Assembly: GCA_032622095.1 (NCBI GenBank)
Contig: CP136061.1
Coordinates: 171,189,107-171,253,106, forward strand
Origin: Siphonodentalium dalli
Lineage: Eukaryota > Mollusca > Scaphopoda > Gadilida > Siphonodentaliidae
Direction: 5' to 3'
DNA length: 64,000 nt
Numbering within the stretch: position 1 is the stretch's first letter; every line of letters begins with the position of its first letter. This document shows, piece by piece, positions 60,868 to 64,000 of this stretch. The notes beneath the pieces are model-generated. The model had not been told where the DNA came from, made no database searches, and was given only the letters and a program-made list of their open reading frames with translations. Position numbers and translations under genes: made by a program.

Positions 60868-61211
60868 CGCCATCAACATATGGAATATTAAAGCATTGTT
60901 CATATGCAAACACAATGGGGCGTAAATAGTGTATTGTGTAATAGTATGCTGTCTTCAATGTGTGCGATGATTGCCAACACCGCCCGTATCTTTGATATAG
61001 CAATAAAAGATGTTTATTTTTTCGATTAATAACAAATGCCCTCACCTTACCCAGAAGCTACGCGTTGCATAGAAAATGATATATCGAGATTCTCCATAAG
61101 GTCGGATTATTTCAAGAGTCTCCCAAAGGTTTATGGCTGTTTTTGACGGAGGTGAATATTTTAACAGCATACCCACTGCCAACGCCGCCCGTATCTTTAA
61201 TATAGCAATAA
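60868..61211 (+). repeat. Decayed terminal array fragments
   Basis: Short recognisable pieces (CATATGGAATATTAAAGCATTG, GCCAACACCGCCCGTATCTT twice, GGTCGGATTATTTCAAGAG, TTTTGACGGAGGTGAATAT) in order, separated by deletions. This is typical of the edge of a satellite. Confidence 0.8.
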
Positions 61212-62739
61212 GCAGTTATCAACGTACGATATCTCCATTCGTCGTTTATTTACATGTCTTCATGGCATATGACACTTTCCGACAAACACTTTAAGGACAT
61301 TTCTAACGGGACAATGTTTTCGTTTGAAACGTGTGGGGGAGGGGTTGTGTGTCTTTGTTCAGTCATATACTCATTGTAGCAAATGAACACACCCAGCTTC
61401 ATATGTCGAGTTGTTTGTAGATGCGATCGCGAATCGCGATGGAGAGTTCAAACAATAATGAATATTTCATAATTACCCTCTAATTTGGTTGTTAAAAATA
61501 GATAATGACGACGTGTGCATAGATACATTATCAGACAACAAGTGATCATTGAGCGCTAAACGTTTTAGTTGATTGTTCGATCGTTTTGTAATTATAATAA
61601 GCTGGATGCGTGCCGGGCCACATCGTTTGCGCCACCCAGACCTTGCTTTTTGACGCTGTTAGGAGACAATATTCAGAAGAAAATACTAAATGCTTGCATA
61701 TAGAAATGAAATTGATGAGCGTTTGTACATGTATGGTTTAAAATGAAAGAATCAATCGCCGACCCACCCATGGCGATAAAGATGCCATTGTTGGATAAAT
61801 GGGCTAAATTTGTCAGATTTTCTAGTGATGGTAAACGGGGGTATTGTATCGATCCCCTTGACTTTAATAATACTACCGTACTATTAACGTAAAACGTGCA
61901 TCCAAACTGCCTCTATCCGAGTACATGTATAATAGGGACAGCGCATAGAGGCCGTTTGGATGAATGGAATGGGAGCGGAGCGCGTTGCAAGTCCATGTGC
62001 ACTGGTTAATATATTAATTTCCACTTTAGCTAACAACTTGCCTGATTGCCAACAAATGCATACAGGGCAATTGGCTGCATGATATTATATTGTCCTTATG
62101 AAGGCAGCTTGGGGAGGTGCGGTCCGTGTCATGTTTATGTTGCGCACTTGGCAGAACCGGCCGTATATAGGTGAACAATGCTGTTCTCGCTCGAGCTACC
62201 GAGATTGGAACACCTGTATATACATACATGTCTATTCTGCACGAGAGCATTTACCGGTATTGCATCATTTGGTTAATGATTTATTTTGGTCTAATTATAC
62301 CAAATGTGCTTGTCCCTATAAACATGCTGATGTCAACTTCCATGTACCATGCCATGACCAATGTCCCAATTGTATGGATTGTATCCAGTGCTAAATTATT
62401 TAACGACAAAATCCGACCAAGATATGCACCAGAGAACATGTTTTGCCGGACGACGCCAAATGCAAGTTATTTGTTTTCTCCCTCAACCAGATAACTTATA
62501 TTAACCGAGGGCGTTTTGTAATAATGTCGTTTGGTCCCAAAAGGTTTGTCCTACTGTTTGTTTTCTTCCTGAGGGGGTTTTGTCAGAGTACCATGACAAG
62601 ATATCTGGACATCAATTCAAATTCAGATGTTTATTGAACATGGATTATCATCAGAATAAAATGAAAATATAACAATGATGACGATTTTATAAAAAAAAAA
62701 AACAATGATGACGACTTACATAACATATAATCAAATAAC
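61212..62739. other. Apparently single-copy DNA, no supported gene
   Basis: No repeat seen elsewhere in the window. Overlapping frames of 64-107 aa at 62026-62637 exist on both strands. The plus frame at 62171-62494 contains two hydrophobic stretches (IIWLMIYFGLIIPNVLVPI and a shorter one), but it has no splice or family evidence and I do not call it. An 18-bp inverted repeat lies at 61899-61962. Confidence 0.5.
61899..61962. repeat. 18-bp-arm inverted repeat
   Basis: CATCCAAACTGCCTCTAT and ATAGAGGCCGTTTGGATG pair with one mismatch across a 28-base loop. Confidence 0.8.
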
Positions 62740-63199
62740 TTAAAGGCACGGGAGGCCTTAATTGTCGAAAATATTCATATCTGTTCCAAACACCGTAAAC
62801 AGAAAAACATTAACACGCTTAGTGTTCAATGCATATATACCATGACAATCGCGTAAACAACAGTATGTTATCATAAAGATCTACTATATTTTATCTGAAC
62901 AAGAGCCTGGTTGTGTTACAGAAGACAGCACAATGCTGCTGGCTAATCACACACAAATGGTATAAACGCTCTTTATTAGTTCCATATCAGGAATTCACAA
63001 ACAAAGAACGCTCTTTATGTTTACCATAATAATATAAACAAACACCAGAAAAGTAACTGTTTATGCTTTTTTTTTTTTACATAACAATGGTCAAACATAT
63101 GTCTACATTTTGATGTTCTTTCTGTTTGTGCCGGTTTTTGACGGGTGGAAACATTTTGACAGGATATATACCCACCGCCAAGGCCTCCCGTACCTTTAA
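62740..63199 (+). mobile_element. Solo TTAA MITE, 460 bp, clean termini
   Basis: TTAAAGGCACGGGAGGCCTT at the left and its reverse complement with one mismatch at the right, with TTAA at both ends (62740-62743, 63196-63199). The interior is collinear with array modules: ATCGCGTAAACAACAGTATG, TGTGTTACAGAAG, GGCTAATCACACA, two AACGCTCTTTAT motifs each followed by CCATA, then GCCGGTTTTTGACGG. This is the best template for the founding transposon of the satellite. No transposase ORF. Confidence 0.9.
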
Positions 63200-63600
63200 A
63201 CGTAGAACTGGATAGCTTCTATCTCATGACATGACTAGACTACTTTGTGGCACATGAGGGGTTTCTGAATTATGACGTAGACAGGACACCGATAATGATG
63301 AATGTTCACTAATCCTGATATGGCACCAGAGATAAAATGGGAAATAAACAGTATCCGTTATCATGAAAGCCCTTGTTGCACTTCCATCCGAACTGTGTGG
63401 TGAACCATTGACCGATTTAATTTGGATATGGCTCAACATGAGCATTATGCCAAAGTTATATTTGTCCCAGGAAAACTACGAAAACCAACAGCGTCTGTCC
63501 GAGTGTGCGTCATTTCGTCCGTGCATGCGCATTTTGGTTTGCGAACGATAACTTTAGTAACGTTAAAATTGTATTAATTTTCTGCGCATGTTTTATCTCT
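63200..63600. other. Unannotated spacer
   Basis: Nothing recognised. Frames of 62-75 aa on both strands overlap and none is convincing. Confidence 0.45.
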
Positions 63601-63611
63601 TTACTCCCCAT

Positions 63612-63736
63612 AAGCGTCCCTGGACGCTTTTGCACTATTTCCACATAAGCGCACGTGGACGCCTCGCAACATATCCCCAGACGCGCATAAGAGCGCGTTA
63701 CCAGACTTCCACACAAGCGCCCTATAGAGCGCCACA
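63612..63736. repeat. Cluster of four GC-rich palindromes
   Basis: AAGCGTCC-CT-GGACGCTT (63612-63629, perfect 8-bp arms), AAGCGCACGTGGACGC (from 63647, with a central CACGTG), ACGCGC-ATAAGA-GCGCGT (63681-63698, perfect 6-bp arms) and AAGCGCCCTATAGAGCGCC (from 63715). They are spaced 27-41 bp apart and share CATAAGCG- and TTCC-like spacers, so they are degenerate tandem copies. They lie 190-310 bp before the transposase-like start and could be a subterminal repeat region of that element. Confidence 0.75.
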
Positions 63737-63923
63737 CTATAGGCCCAGACTGTACTAATGAGTTCGCCCCTATGCCCCCGCTTTTGCTATGTTTCTAATC
63801 GAGACCACCCGGTTATGTCAACTCGTTATTTGCCTATCTAATAACAATAAACGTGGCACCGTGTGCATCGCGCGCGACACATGCTGTGTTACTTGGGTAC
63901 CATTCTAAGTATTTACGAACAAC

Positions 63924-64000
63924 ATGGCTGCAACATTTTCGAAACAGCAAGTGATCGACATGTTAATGGGAGATGATAGCGATTTTAGCGGAGATTGCGG
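63924..64000 (+). CDS. N-terminus of a possible piggyBac-type transposase
   Basis: ATG preceded by ACGAACAAC (A at -3, G at +4) opens a frame that runs off the window edge after 25 codons, beginning MAATFSKQQVIDMLMGDD and continuing SDFSGDCG. A short helix-forming start followed by an acidic D/S-rich stretch is common at the N-termini of piggyBac transposases and PGBD proteins. The catalytic domain is outside the window, so this is an inference from a short segment and context (TTAA-bounded MITE 0.7 kb upstream, palindromic subterminal-like repeats). A different transposase or a host gene is possible. Confidence 0.4.
   Translation, partial: MAATFSKQQVIDMLMGDDSDFSGDC

Larger units (their letters stand above)
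35325..61211 (+). repeat. Right block of MITE-derived tandem array
   Basis: About 28 monomers of the same satellite as 1-8805. Anchors lie near 36560, 37661, 38372, 39473, 40184, 41088, 41946, 42847, 43712, 44614, 45521, 46737, 48037, 48748, 49651, 50510, 51413, 52277, 53179, 54086, 55296, 56198, 57105, 58010, 58867, 59775 and 60485. The commonest spacings are 857-907 bp, with 711 and 1101 bp from lost or gained 196-bp subrepeats. No genes interrupt it. The recurrent 76-aa minus and 66-aa plus frames are repeat translations. The last 350 or so bases are strongly decayed. Confidence 0.95.

Noticed and set aside
1-61211. Array as a CRISPR locus or ribosomal or histone repeat
   Set aside because: There is no short-repeat/spacer structure, no rRNA-like sequence and no conserved coding frame. 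The monomers are TE-like.
35325-61211. Array copies as assembly artefact only
   Set aside because: Copies carry distinct substitutions and indels, and nested junctions are consistent with stepwise duplication. Exact copy number still needs long reads.
62026-62637. Possible membrane-protein exon (hydrophobic frame 62171-62494)
   Set aside because: Overlapping frames exist in other phases and on the other strand, there are no convincing splice sites, and two hydrophobic patches are not enough to call a receptor or transporter.

Overview
This is eukaryotic, almost certainly animal, genomic DNA. It is AT-rich and has long intergenic stretches, microsatellites, Helitron and TIR transposon remnants, and a very large tandem array. 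There is no bacterial gene organisation. I suspect a marine invertebrate but cannot name the lineage. I recognise no rRNA, tRNA or CRISPR. Only three stretches look protein-coding: a 493-aa single-exon coiled-coil ORF (25592-27073 +), a possible terminal exon running the other way beside it (25111-25447 -), and the first 25 codons of a gene resembling a piggyBac-type transposase at the right edge (63924-64000 +).

Layout: 1-8805 and 35325-61211 are two blocks of one complex tandem repeat. Each monomer (about 0.7-1.2 kb) is a roughly 475-bp MITE-like module bounded by TTAA and imperfect terminal inverted repeats, plus a linker, plus one to three copies of a 196-bp subrepeat made of the MITE left end. 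The blocks contain nested higher-order repeats (offsets 4799, 3942, 1812, 8564 and 3019 bp). Solo copies of the same MITE lie outside the array at 33647-34170 (minus orientation) and 62740-63199, so the satellite can be traced to a transposon. 9541-12270 is a roughly 236-bp tandem repeat, each unit carrying a 42-bp hairpin, and it is interrupted by a composite element (10402-12204) whose ends are two identical 451-bp MITEs. 12731-14420 holds diverged duplications and hairpins. 15047-18211 is a foldback-like element with long inverted termini, a 24-C run and a G-quadruplex motif, and it contains a small Tc1/mariner-type MITE.

17707-34833 is a tandem segmental duplication. Locus 1 spans 17707-27565 and locus 2 spans 27670-34833. 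Locus 1 carries the coiled-coil ORF. Locus 2 lacks it and keeps only the last 18 or so codons and the 3' flank. Locus 2 also has one non-autonomous Helitron where locus 1 has two, and a 104-bp Helitron 5' stub sits at the junction. Right of the second array block there is about 1.5 kb of apparently single-copy DNA, the solo TTAA MITE, a cluster of GC-rich palindromes and the piggyBac-like start.

The most notable features are the MITE-to-macrosatellite conversion with readable duplication history, the composite DNA transposon with a matching outer target duplication, a dispersed 41-46-bp hairpin mini-element with TTAGGGAGACA / TGTCTCCCTAA arms that also occurs in the satellite, and a perfect 36-bp-arm palindrome beside the divergent ORF pair.
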